The notes beneath the pieces were generated by a model that was not told the origin of the DNA, made no database searches, and saw only the letters and a program-made list of their open reading frames with translations. Made by a program: the position numbers and the translations under genes. Below are positions 23,574-35,700 of a stretch of 64,000 bases of DNA, piece by piece (within the stretch, counting starts at the first letter, position 1; each line of letters begins with the position of its first letter). The stretch spans positions 21,091,755-21,155,754 of the forward strand of contig OY855903.1 of the NCBI GenBank assembly GCA_963693305.1, written 5' to 3'. This DNA comes from Meandrina meandrites (taxonomy: Eukaryota; Cnidaria; Anthozoa; Scleractinia; Meandrinidae).

Positions 23574-23897
23574 TCCACGCTGATGAATGTGTTCGATTCT
23601 CACGGCTGTCGCCACAGTTTAACTTTCAAGGGTGCAACAGGATCGATACTAGGTTTTTCTTGTAACAAATTGTTGAGAATTGACCCGGAAAAGGAAAAAA
23701 TCATGCCGATAAAATACATCAATGAAGTGAACTACTGGAATTCACTTATACACCAAGGTTTCATGTACAAGCTAAGAGAGGAACTCCAAAGATTAAAGCT
23801 GACAGATGCAATTCAAAATAAACACGAAGTTACATGCAACACTTTAATGCGTTTTCAGTGGCAAGAAATTCCACGACCATTTCTTAAATTACTTTAA
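23574..23897 (+). CDS. Possible T-box-like exon, first half (very divergent)
   Basis: The frame follows a plausible acceptor (TGTGCAG ending 23573) and is open to TAA at 23895-23897. Near its end it reads L-Q-R-L-K-L-T-D, then N-K-H-E-V-T and M-R-F-Q, which resembles the T-box K-L-T-N ... L-N-S-M-H-K-Y-Q region. No donor site is obvious, and the rest of the T-box is not recognisable. This is a weak visual resemblance; the frame may be a degenerate exon or chance. Confidence 0.25.
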   Translation, partial: STLMNVFDSHGCRHSLTFKGATGSILGFSCNKLLRIDPEKEKIMPIKYINEVNYWNSLIHQGFMYKLREELQRLKLTDAIQNKHEVTCNTLMRFQWQEIPRPFLKLL

Positions 23898-25832
23898 AAC
23901 TGAAATGGTCAGCGCACATTCGCTTGCTTATTCTTTTAAAAGAGTGAGATTTGATACCCGCACGGCAAGTTGACTGACCGAAGTAAACACTTTTTAGCGA
24001 TCGTATGGAAAACCACTAATGCTGAAAACTGAGGGAATAGCATTTACCGATGTACAAATTGTACTTCATTCAAACTTTCCTGCGCCTACCTCTCGTGAGC
24101 CGACAACTTTTCGCAAAAACCAAGTCATGCGCGTTTTTGTCTAGCACACTTTGTTCTCACACCTTACATTTTTATCTCAGCTAGCTCCAAAGGGTTCTTA
24201 TGTCCAGTAGAGAGGAACTATTTCATTTTTCTTCGCTACTATATTTTTCAAAGGAGTTGAAGACGATCAGGCAAACGAGTAGCGAAAGTATGAGACCACT
24301 ACGATATAAGGCCTTCAGTAATGATATCAATTTCTTAAAGAGTCTTAGCTAAAGCCATAAAGTGATTTCATTTTTTATCGCGCAAAAAAGGCTTTCACAA
24401 AAATTTAAGAAAAAAAGTATCGTAGCCATTTGAGTCATACTGAAATTATATTTATTTTTTATTTAAGATAGATCATCCAGAAACCAAACAAATAGAATTA
24501 ACTGAACAGTAATCAGCGTAGCCACGGGCTGTGAAAAGAAAAAAGTTCCAATCGCTTGGAAATAAAAGATAACACAATGTATAAGGTTTCGAACAAATGA
24601 TAGCGTTAGTAAAACCAACGCGTCAGTGATACCCACGCTATGATTTATTTTCCCGTTTGACAAACAATCAGAATCGTCGGTATTGACGAGCATGGGAAAC
24701 AAAGAGTTCTTTACTGGCTCGGATCGTTTAGAGAAGCAAAAGTTATATTTCTCTTTTAAGTATTGGAGGGTAATGGGAAAAGAGTTTTTGCTAAGAAGTG
24801 CTCAAAGTTTGGTATCATCCTAATATTTTGACAATGTAAAATTCTGCCATGTCCTAAAACCTTTCGCATAATTCTAACTCCGAAAATATGTTTATATTTG
24901 TTTGGTACAACGTTAAAATTTTTGCTGTAATTGGATAAAAACAAAGCAGCTGTCACATAAATTCTTATTGATGCAATGTACTATTGAAACAGCTTGTTTC
25001 ATGGTAAACAACAAACTGGTCCGAACACGAACCAGAGTCAACACAAAGGCTGAAAACTCAATTGTACACGTAATTTACTTATCATTCCTTTACAGTGAGT
25101 TGTTCAACAGCTATTTGGAACAAAAAAGTGACCAGTTGAGCTTACAGGTATGACCGATTTCTCTATTTTTGCTGCTATTGCTCATCAAAGGGAATTTTTA
25201 ATATCGACCGCCAGTGAAAAATTGAATTTCTACGCCTGTTTTGTATCATTTGTGTTGGACCACTGATCTCTATCAACAAAAACAAATCGATAACCTTCAG
25301 GATTAAAACAGAAATCACTGGACGCTCATAAATGCCTAATGTATGGTTTTGCTGATATATTTCTGCATTACTGGAAAATATTGTGGGTTCTGCTATCAGT
25401 GTGAAGCTATTTGCAAGAATTTCAGCAAAAAAAAAAGAATGATCCCAAAGAAAAATTTCATCAAAGGGTAAAAAAAAAATCATATTTACACCAAATAGTT
25501 ATCACCACTAAGAACGAGATTGCTGAATGGATAGTTTTAATTCGGAAGTTACTTTTGTCACCATTTATATCTCAGTCACGTTTCTCAGTCAATGAGTTGA
25601 AATTCAGTTTCCCGTGACGAGAGTTTTAGAATACTTTTCTCCTAGACAGCTTTAATTTATGAAACTGATAAAAACATCTTTTGTAAATTTTAACAATTTT
25701 TGCAAAAATTGTTTGTAGCAGTTTTTAGGCGAAAATGGCTTTAGATTTTGCCTATGTCTTCATCACTACGTCACGCGCTTAATTTTTCATTGAGTGGTAA
25801 TATGCTTTTTGTAATTGTTTTTTGTTCTGCAG
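23898..25832. other. Upstream region of CTHRC1-2, partly repeated before CTHRC1-5
   Basis: No gene seen. Segments at about 24640-24720 and 24950-25410 match 60680-60760 and 60990-61420, for example AACAACAAACTGGTCCGAAC and AAAGGCTGAAAACTCAATTG. This is a duplicated 5' region shared by CTHRC1 copies 2 and 5, so it probably contains their promoter and any 5' UTR exon. Confidence 0.5.
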
Positions 25833-25849
25833 CAGATCGTGAAGACGAA

Positions 25850-27338
25850 ATGGCCTTCATTTCGCATAAAGTCTCTGTGGTCACCTTGTTGTCTCTGTTT
25901 GTGACGTCATTGCTGGTTTTCTGTGCCACAACAAATAACAAAACCAATCAACCATCCTACAAAATGGTAAGTGACATCTTATTGCGTTACGTGTCAAATG
26001 TTCATTTTTGAGATAAATGAAATTTCTTTGCAAATATTGATCGATTTAAATTTTGGACAAAATAGATTCGACCCGGTGGAATATATTATAGTTTTGACAT
26101 TTTGGGAAAACTGAAGCCACTGCACACAAACAATCCGGGCTTCGCTTGATGACTATTTTCGTTTCCCACTTTATCAAACTAATATCGGCCCGGTGACGCC
26201 AACAAAAACATTTTTAGTTAAACCAGTATGAAAATCAGTAACACAAAACAGCGAAACTGGATTTTTCATAGGGTTCAAGTAAGCCCTAACTTGTGTTTCC
26301 ATTGTGCCAAGTTCCGTAGGGCGAAAAACATCATTTAGAAACTTCAGCGAAGAAAACAATTTAAATCATGTTTAACTAAACAGCTTTTAAACTTGTTACA
26401 ACCCGGAGCTACCGGCTCAATGTAGTTTAAGGTCATTAATGCCGAGGATAGTGATAAAATATTTATTTTTATCTATGATATCGAAGCTTTAACAACTCAT
26501 TTATTTTCTTCTTCCAACTCAGCAGCCTCCTCCTTTCTGTTATGGTGGTATCCCTGGTATGCACGGCAAGCCTGGGTCTCCTGGGGTACCAGGCCGTGAT
26601 GGTCGTGATGGCCGTGAAGGAGCCAAAGGTGACCAGGGTAGCCCGGGGAAGACTGGACCCCAGGGACCTCCCGGCCAAAAGGGGCAGCGCGGAGAGAGTG
26701 GAACAAGTGGAATCCCCGGGACTCCTGGTGCGATGTCTTATAAGAACTGGAAAGAGTGCGCATGGAAAAACTTAGATGACGAAAGAGACAACGGTCTGAT
26801 CAAGGTGATTTTCGCTTTTACCAAACCTTCTTGTAGTATTCAAACCGATTTGTACGATTTTACAATATAATAATATCTTTAAAATGAACTCTCGAAAAAA
26901 AATTAAAGAGTGTATTGTCAGGTAATTATTATTTACTCATTTTTTTCAATTTCCTTTGTTTCCATCACTATATTTTCACAGGACTGCGTGTTTACCAAGA
27001 AATTCCCTGACACATCCCTCCATGTTTATTGGACTGGTGTTCTTAGAATCACTAACTGTGCCGACTGCTGCAAACGCTGGTATTTCACTTTTAACGGTGC
27101 TGAATGTGCAGCTCCCCTGCCAATTGACGGTCTTGTGTACATGAGAAAACCAACGATTCAAAATATTCACCGCGTCAACAATATTGAGGGTCACTGTAAC
27201 AACATCCACAAAGGAAAGGTGCGCGTGGGATTCTGGGTGGCTAATTGTGCCGGGTACAGTGGAAGTTATGACGCCCAGACAGGCTGGAATTCAGTGTCCC
27301 GGATCTTTGTAGAAGAAGTTCCTAAACCGCAGGCTTAG
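25850..27338 (+). CDS. CTHRC1: CTHRC1-like secreted collagen-repeat protein, copy 2
   Basis: Three exons: 25850-25966, 26523-26804 and 26982-27338, all joined in phase 0, giving 251 residues (human CTHRC1 has 243). Exon 1 encodes a signal peptide (M-A-F-I-S-H-K, then a hydrophobic run ending C-A-T) and an N-K-T sequon. Exon 2 has 20 uninterrupted Gly-X-Y triplets. Exon 3 is the cysteine-rich globular domain ([23 protein letters not shown]). A 5' UTR acceptor (TTCTGCAG ending 25832) lies just before the ATG, so a non-coding first exon is likely. The N-F-S sequon of the other copies is K-F-P here (about 27000). Compared with copy 3, eight collagen triplets are missing. AATAAA at 27470-27475. 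Expected to be secreted and trimeric. Confidence 0.95.
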
Positions 27339-28583
27339 GTCTCGGGACAAAGACTTTGTTCCTGCATATTAACGCTTATAATTGGACAGTGATAAATTGC
27401 TTAATTATGTACGAGTGGTTCCTCTGATTGCCGGGTGTGCTTTGTAATTGTTTCACGTTTGCAGTTTTAAATAAAAGGCAGGAAGTTTGACAAAGAAATG
27501 GTTGCTGTACTTGTTTGTCACTTCTTTTGTTATGTTATTCTTGCAGAACTCAAAGTTTAAGGCACAAAGGAACCCGATGTTTGGTCAACATGGCCTGACG
27601 AAAACTCGGACGATATAAAAAAAATGTGAAAATTACGGAAATTCTGAAAAATTAAAAAAAAAAAAAAAATTCAAGAAAAATCACGTGACCCCAACGAAAA
27701 ATGCGAATTTTACAAAATTTGAGAAAAGAACAAAAAGAAAACACACTACACGAAACCAGGCATTGCTGGGAACTGCCAATTAAACGAGAATTGCGAAGAT
27801 TATACAATTTGTAAAGCGATATTCCATACAGTCCGTACAGTATCACAGAAAACTGCGAAAATTACAAATAAAAGTTACCAAAACCAACATGAGGAGAATA
27901 GCGAGATATAAGGGAGATAACAATTTCCACAACATAGGCACTTTAAACCGTTACTCAACAATAAAACTACGAGCTCGAGTTTAACGAAGCACAGCCGAGT
28001 GACATCGGTCATAGAAAACGAGGTCGAGTAGTGTAATTGTTTTAGTGGAAACTCTAAATGATTGCAGTTCAAAACCTATAACGGGGTCTACAACGCAAAG
28101 TGCTTGTTACGCATAATTGAGAAATGTTGTCCCTTCAAAGACTCGAAGAAAGTGGAAACTTTATTTCTTCTCTATTCGGAACCGTTAAATACACGTATTT
28201 TATACAATAAACAACAATAATCAACTCAGGAACATTTTTGGTTAAATAGAAATGTTTTGAGCTCGTTCTCAAATCCCATGAAAGCAAGAAATAAACAGGT
28301 CACAGAAGAGAATCAATCAATTTGAAAACGGCAGTGGTATCATACAGTGGTATCATCCGCATAATACAGTCAACGCGACAATAACGTAGACTAATCTTCT
28401 ACGCATGCGTTGAAGGCAAAGTTCTTGTTCTACAAAGAATAGTACCACAAGCCTAGGGGCGAAAATGGCTTAATGAAACAAATATTAACATTTTGCGATA
28501 TATAAGAAGTAACATAGATACTTGTAACTATGGTCTCCTTTTATCATATTTATGCAAATTATGCATGTACTAATTGACCCAAA
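27339..28583. other. CTHRC1-2 to MYND-C intergenic DNA
   Basis: No gene. It matches 702-1500 and 3221-3760 of unit 1 and lacks the 1.7-kb block found there. A long A run (27652-27669) is present. Confidence 0.55.
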
Positions 28584-28940
28584 TTCTCGGAAAACCCTTG
28601 CTTTCTCGGAATTCTTGAAATAATTAGATATTTGAATGATTCACTGATCTGAAACTAACATTAAAAAAAAACAATTGTTTATCTTGCTGGTGTAAGTCTG
28701 ATTTTTGATGACGCATTCCAACGCGTTTGTACTGACATTTTACGCGTCTCAAATCTTGTAATCTCACGCGACAAGCTGGCGCTCTTGTAAAATTTAAATT
28801 TAAGTGATTATATTAATAATTTCATTTGGTTTAGATAGACGAACGTGCAGCACTAAAGAAGAAGATCACAAGTGGAACATTTGGCTCACACAGCGTGACA
28901 AGCACTAAATCATATTGCATGTGTTAAGAAATTCTCGGAA
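28584..28940 (+). promoter_or_regulatory. TTCTCGGAA palindromes upstream of MYND-C
   Basis: Sites at 28584-28592, 28603-28611 and 28932-28940, all exactly TTCTCGGAA. The proximal site is 379 bp before the ATG only because a 158-bp MITE has been inserted just after it; without it the distance would match copies A, B and D. Confidence 0.45.
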
Positions 28941-28962
28941 AAGATAATACATTAGCGAGGTA

Positions 28963-29120
28963 CAGCCAACTCTCGCCTTGCGGACACTCCACTATTACGG
29001 ATACTCGATATTATGGACAAAATTCAGATCCCCGGCTATAGAGGTTTGACTGAAAATGAATCCCGCTATTACGGACACTAAACGAAGTCAAAGCGTGTCC
29101 GCTATATCGAGAGGTTACTG
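28963..29120. mobile_element. 158-bp pogo-like MITE in the MYND-C promoter
   Basis: The element begins CAGCCAACTCTCG and ends CGAGAGGTTACTG (imperfect inverted repeats) and is flanked by TA on both sides (28961-28962, 29121-29122). The empty site is visible in unit 1 at about 4765-4775 (AGCAAGTTAAAATGTAG). TA duplication and CAG termini are typical of Tc1-mariner/pogo elements. It was inserted after the segmental duplication. Confidence 0.88.
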
Positions 29121-29318
29121 TAAAATGTAGAAAGGATGACGGCATTTGTTTGTTTACGGATAAAATCGCTGTTTCGCTGTCTACGATCATTCCACATGTA
29201 TTGACTTCAGTTTAGGGTTTATGAAGCTTTTGTGCGATATCTTTGTAACAAAGCCTCGATATTCCTTGCTCAAAACACGGATCGTCGTCAACGGTAAAGA
29301 AAGACAACAGAGACAACA

Positions 29319-31375
29319 ATGAACAGACCTGATCACTGCTGGCGATGTGAGGCACCCTGCACTCAACGGTGTTCACGGTGTGCGGTGGCATTCTATTGCT
29401 CCAAGGAATGTCAGAAACGAGACAAGTGGCGACATAAGCCAGAATGCGATGCTGCAGCATTAAAAAGGGAGTGCATGGGATGCCACAAAGAACACGAAGG
29501 TATGCTGAAATGTACTTTCTGTCTAAGGGCTTGGTATTGCAGTACAGAATGCCAAAGAAAGGAGTGGGACAATCACAAGAATCAATGCCACGAAATTGTG
29601 AAGAAAACGATACAACTGGCCACACAAATCAAGCTTCAACAGACAATTATTCGGCGATTTCCTGGATTGTCGTATACATATTACTGGGGTAATGTACCGG
29701 CTGTGGATCTGATCAACTTGTCGATGAATGAAGGAGAGGAGTATTCCAAACCGCTTGCTCTGTTATTGTGTGGAGTCGGTGATCCCAGGAATGTTTTGCT
29801 GACCATTGCATCTTTACCTGATGTTTATAAACAGCAAGTAACGTTCGTGTTGAATGACATATGTCCCTGTACTCTCGCAAGAACAGTCCTGCTTCTCTAC
29901 ATGCTGTACAAAGGTAATATATTAGTATTAAGGGGGGATGGGCGAAGTGAATACTTGCCTTTTGTTGCTTAAAAAAGCGGAGGTATGCTCAGTGCAGTTT
30001 CTTTATCTTTTAAAGTGGGTTTCAAGCTCATGGCGTGGGCGGTGTTAAAAAGCTCAGTCATATTCAGATGCCTTAGTTGTACATGTCTTAGATCATTGCC
30101 AGAACAATTGTAAACTTCCAAACAGGATTGACATTACTTTTCTTACGACCTCATCCTTAATTGTGCGTGACGTTTCTTTCTACAGGAAGAAGTGAAACTG
30201 TTGACGCTGTAATCCGGATATGGTACTCTCTGCGCATCTCAGAACGTGACTTTTCGCAGCTGATGTCAGCACTAGAGGAACTAGTAGCCACCCGCGACTT
30301 GAAAACTCTTACTAGTGGCTTCATACACATTGCTTCTCCTGGTCAACTCAGCGAACTCAAGAAGGTATGGCTCACGTGGGCTCAACTTTCAACGCTAAAA
30401 AGACGCTGGGTGACTGAAAGACGGGAGGCTGCTTTTAAACGAGATAGCGAGGTTGAAACTGTAATGCGCCAATACTTAATGGCAGTTCCACAGAACCACA
30501 AGGAGTCCGTCGAGCGGTGGCGCGCTGATGGGTTATTCGGATTACAGTGCGAAGCATCGATTTTAGCACGAGAGAACGTGACTTTTACTGGTTCTCCTTT
30601 TCAGACTGAAAAGAGTAGAGGAGACTACGACTTTTCCCCTCGCCCGTGCGTCCTTCCTTTCACAGGGTGGGATTACCTGGAGGTCAAGAAGACTAGCTTC
30701 GATGATTCCCTAACAAAGATGTACGGCGTTTACTTGTCAAAGATTCTGCACAAGTGCATTGAAAGGCTGAGTACAAGTGAGGTTAAGCTGCATATCGTAC
30801 TGGGCAACTGTTTACAAATCGAACCATGTTTACCCTTGGGCGTCAGTTACGACCGCATTACAACATCTAATCTGTGCGATTACATTTCTTTTACTACCAT
30901 GTTGACACAGTTTAAAGCTTACTTGAATCCTAACAATAGTCAGGCGATCTTGATTACTGAGACATTTAACTGGCTAGATGGTTACTTGCCAGAAACCAGT
31001 ATCGAAATTTCAAGAAGGTCTAGTGAACTTTCGTACACCGAAACAGTTCTTCGAGATACAAACAACCCATTACTTTTGTTTATAATTCCAACCAGCTACG
31101 TAGAATATCATAATCTGATTCCGGAATTCCAGTTGTATCTCCGGGCAGCTCTTATGGCGTCACATAATGACGAAGAACTCAGTTCTTTAGCAAAGAAAAA
31201 CAAACTTCCATCAATTAAAGCTATCATTACTGGTTTAGGCCTTGGGCTGCGTGACTATGTAAGGAGTGAAAACAAGGTTTTTCCGTTTAAATGGGCTGTG
31301 AACTGTCGTCGAGTTACCAGAATGAAAGGATATGAATTTGCTTTGGAGTGGAAGCTTCCTACGCCACCTCAGTAG
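29319..31375 (+). CDS. MYND-DUF4470 gene copy C (intact)
   Basis: Exon 1 is 29319-29913, a short 272-bp intron follows (GTAATA...CTACAG), and exon 2 is 30186-31375; phase-1 splicing gives 594 residues. Finger 1 is C7, C10, C18, C21, C27, C31, H39, C43; finger 2 is C52, C55, C65, C68, C74, C78, H86, C90. DUF4470 spans about residues 121-198, ending just at the splice site (L-Y-M-L-Y-K-G). Exon 2 encodes a ~400-residue region beginning near I-W-Y-S-L-R-I-S and ending N-C-R-R-V-T-R-M; no other domain is recognised. This is the intact sister of pseudogene A and one of only two undamaged family members here. DUF4470 is shared with the dynein assembly factor DNAAF3; the role of the MYND fusion is unknown. 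No signal peptide or membrane segment, so cytosolic or nuclear. Confidence 0.94.
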
Positions 31376-31947
31376 ACAGATATGCTTTTGAATTCTACAT
31401 AGTTATTAATGACGTGAAAATATTTTTCTGTAAGACTTATTGTCAAAAACCATCTTAGCTTAGTTCATGTATAGTCAGTTTACCAACGTTTCTAATACCC
31501 AATTCACACCAAAGCTTAAACATGTTTAAAATGTTGTTTAGTTAAACACGGTTTAAAATTGTTTTCTTCATGGAAGTTGCTGACTGATGTTTATCGACTT
31601 CAAATTTGGCACAATGAAAGCACAAGTTAGAGCATACTTGAACCCTATGTAAAATTTAATCTGTCAGTTGTCTGTTGCTGATTTTCATTTTCTTAAAACC
31701 TGGTTTAACATGTTTTGCTGGTGTGAATCAGGTATAACTGTGGGAAGGTCTTTTAAAACGTCGATTCTCGGTATCTATATACTCGTGAATTAACCTAAAA
31801 CGTTACGCACCAGAGTCCTCTCCATTTTCATCCGCATGCAGAGTAACTCAAGTCACTTGGTAGCGACGTCGGCTAAATTCCTTTGGCTAAAAGACGACTG
31901 GCTTCCGTCTCCTTCGCGATCTTGATTGTGCAAATCGCAGACCCAAA
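31376..31947. other. MYND-C 3' flank
   Basis: Non-coding; near-identical to 6262-6817 of unit 1. It includes the ATTCACACCA MITE at 31502-31728. Confidence 0.6.
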
Positions 31948-32543
31948 TTCTTAGAAAACTGCCACCCTATTCTTGGAATTCTTGAAATTACGAGATAGTT
32001 GAATGTTCCACTGATCATGCCAGAGACAATTCATTTGGACAAGAGGGAATGACCGAAACTTGCTAAATAGATCACCCTCTCTTGAGTGCTTCATTTCCGA
32101 GTTAGAATAATTACGGCGTGACGCATCAAATGGAAATATGCGGCATATTTTACTAATGTTCCTCGATATTTGTTCCGAGTTAAGTAGTTATCTGATTACG
32201 GATCGTTATGGAAACACTGTTGATCGTTATTGTGCAACGTTTTTCTTCAGTGTGTTTCTTTGCCGTGTTCTCTGTGTTTTGCGTTGCATGCAGTCAGGAG
32301 AGGTACGAGGACTAGTCTACAACTGTTTAAGCAGTTTCCTACAGTTGAAATATCTCACAGCAATTGTACTCTTTTTGCAAGTTGTTTGTACTACACTGTG
32401 TGGAGTCGCATACGAAATATGCCCCTTTATACTTCTGTTATTGGATTTTGATCGCGTGACCTTGATTGATTATAAAGTTATTGAAACTATTTGGTCACAC
32501 AACACAACACAACAAGTTTTGCATGTGTTAGCAAATTCTCGGA
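31948..32543 (+). promoter_or_regulatory. TTCNNNGAA palindromes upstream of MYND-D
   Basis: Sites at 31948-31956 (TTCTTAGAA), 31970-31978 (TTCTTGGAA) and 32535-32543 (TTCTCGGAA, 246 bp before the ATG), matching copy B site for site. Confidence 0.4.
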
Positions 32544-32788
32544 AAAAGAGAATACATTAAGCTATTAATATTACCCAATAGCTTTGCATTTGCAAAGAAA
32601 CGATGATGACATTAAATTTTGCTTTGTGGCATTCGTAACTGTTTACATGCACGGATGAAGAAATTGTCTCTTTGTCCACTGACTGCTCGTTTGCAGTGCG
32701 CACCTTAACTTATCGATGTCTTCTTTACAGGAAGTAAAGGCCGAAATCAGAGTGAAAGACAATTGATTAACGATACAGAATATCAGAA

Positions 32789-35700
32789 ATGAACAAAACT
32801 GGACACTGCTGGCGGTGCGAGGCACCCTGCACTCAACGGTGTTCTCGTTGCAGAGTGGCATTCTATTGCTCCAAGGGATGTCAGAAACAAGACAAGTGGC
32901 GACATGAACCTGATTGTGATGACGCAGTGTTGAAGACGGAATGTTTGAGCTGCGGCGTTCAATAAGAAGGAATGATGAAGTGTTCTAACTGCTTGAATGC
33001 TCATTACTGCGGTGTCGAATGCCAGAGAAATCACTGGCCACGACACAGGTCTTTGTGTCAACAAACTGTCGAGAGAACAATTGAAGTGGTTGAGCGAATG
33101 AAAGAATTGCACGAGCTCAAAGAGACGAACTCTGGCGTTGCAGCGACATATTACTGGGGTAATGTACCGGCTGTGGATCTGATCAATTTGCCGATGAATG
33201 AAGGAGAGGAGTATTCCAACCCGCTTGCTCTGTTATTGTGTGGAGTCGGTGATCCCAGGAATGTTTTACTGACCATTGCATCTTTACCTGATGTTTACAA
33301 AAAGCAAGTGACGTTCGTGTTGAATGACATATGTCCCTGTACCTTTGCAAGAACAGTCCTTCTTCTTTACATGTTGTACAAAGGTATGCCATTATCGATA
33401 AAGTGTTTGCTCAAAGTTTAAACGCCGCATGGTTACATGTATGTGCGACGCTAAAGGGTAGGGTTGTTAAGCCCCTTTGGTCTAAAATTAGGTATAGATT
33501 TTGATCTTTTTGGACTGAAATAGGTGGTCTGGTCAGGAATTGGGCATGTTCTTAGAAGAGGCTTTTATTTTTCCGATTATTATTGGTCTCAATTGTTTAC
33601 ACAAACCGAAGCACTAGTTCCTTAATAGGGTTTGATCTAAAACTGCTAGGAAATAGATTGGAAATTAAATTTTCTCAGAGTAGCTCCCCTTCAGGGAAGT
33701 TACTGTACCACTATTTGTCATTGATAGCAACTGGTTAAATAATTCGTTCAGTTGATTCTCGGACAATTTCGTGTCTTCATTGGAGTGATTCCACCAGGGG
33801 CTCCCTTCAGGAGGCCTTGGTATTCATTTTTTACCATTCACCTCAAAGTCGCTGTACTGCTCCAACTCTGTTAGTCGGTTGCCCCCCTCCGTAACTCCAA
33901 CATGTCTCTCTGTAGCTTCAGTAGCTTTAGATGTATTCCTTAATGCACTGTTTTCTATTTTCTTACGTATGACTGACGACTTTCTTGAAATCAAAGAACT
34001 TATAAATATTCTGCGACCTAATTAGTCCATTAGCCCACTCACGGATGAAGGCAGACGTTGAATCTAATTATATTTTGATTTTAAAGCATTTTGTCCAGTT
34101 AAGTATGATTATGTCGTTAAAAAGAGAGAAGAACACATAACTGTGTCTTGCTATTTCAGGGACCGCGGAGACCATTTTAAAGTGGAAGGGCTGAAAAATC
34201 AAAGACGACAAACAAGAATTTGGGGTCACTTTTCTGCCATTTATCAAACATTTGCGCGTCACCATATTTACAACTTACCGCAATAAATATAACATAGCCA
34301 TCCCCACTTAGTATACCTTCCAATGCAGTAAATATATAAATAAAACTGCCTTAATTTGCTGTGCCGAGCCTTTGACTTCGTGAAGCGAACCGGCATATGC
34401 AAAAGTAGAGGCCTTTCATTGCTTTGAAATGGTAAAATTCATACATTATCCCTGGCATCTGGAGCCCTAAAAAAATCAACCCAAGCAAAAAAACGTGGTA
34501 GGGCTATAGCCCTACCAGCCCATCCCCCTCCGCGGTCAAAATGACATGAAAGGTCATCAATAGCAGATGTAACAGGCTGAGTTGTTGAAATAAACTCTAC
34601 AAGCTGATTTTACTGATTGCAGGAGGGGCTGATGTAACAAATGCAGTGATTCGTGTCTGGTATTCGCTGTGCATTTCCGAAGGAGACTTTGCCCTGCTGA
34701 CGTCAGCCCTTCAAGACCTCGTAGCTTCCACCGAACTGCGCATTCTCACTGAAGGCGTAATGGAAATTTCTGCTGACCAGCTGAGCGAGCTAAAGGACGT
34801 CTGGGTCACGTGGCTACGCTTGGCACAGCGCAAGGGATCATGGGTAGCGAAACTGAGAAAAGAAGCTTTCTGTCGTGATTCAGCGAGAGAGGATGGGCTA
34901 GCAGCTTACAAGCATGCCATTCCCAAAGAACACAGAAGGTCTGCTCAACGATTCTTTGACACAGGGATCTTTACTTCGATAAAAATTTCCGAAGAGCTTA
35001 GAAGGCAAAATCCCACTTTGACGGGTCGAGGATATCACTGGCTTTCAAACAGCTCTGAATTTCATTACAGTATACCCTCGGATGTGCTTCCTTTCACCGG
35101 GTGGGATTACAAGGCAATCAAAAAAATTTGCCATGCTGATTCCCTACCAGAAATGTACAGCATCTATCTGTTGGAGATCCTACACAAGGTCATTGAAAAA
35201 CTGAGCAGAAATCAGGTCAAATTCCTGTTCATTCTAACTGACGTCGTAAATATCGACCCTTTTCTTCCTGTCAGTCTCAAGTACGATCGCATCAATACTT
35301 CCAACTTATGGGACTACTGTCCCCTCACCGTTTTGCTGACAAAATTCAAAGGCTACTTAAATGCTTCCAATCCTCACGCGGTCTTGTTTTCTGAAACGGA
35401 AACCTGGGTCCGAAATTTTATGCCAGAAGTCATTCATGTCTTGCCGCAGCTTTGGGGTATAGATGACCTCATCGAAAAAGCTTTAAAAGACACGCAGAAT
35501 CCAGAACTTGTGAAGTTATCCGGAATGTCAGCTGTTGTTGAATACTTTAACATAACGCACCATTTTCTCGTGTTTCTACGTGCGTCTTTACTAGCCTCGA
35601 GCACAGAGAGAGACCTGGCTTCCTTCAAAAGGAAAAAGAAAATCCCTTCCATGAAAGCCCTCGTTGTTTCACTTGGCCTTGATCTCCGCGACTTTACTAG

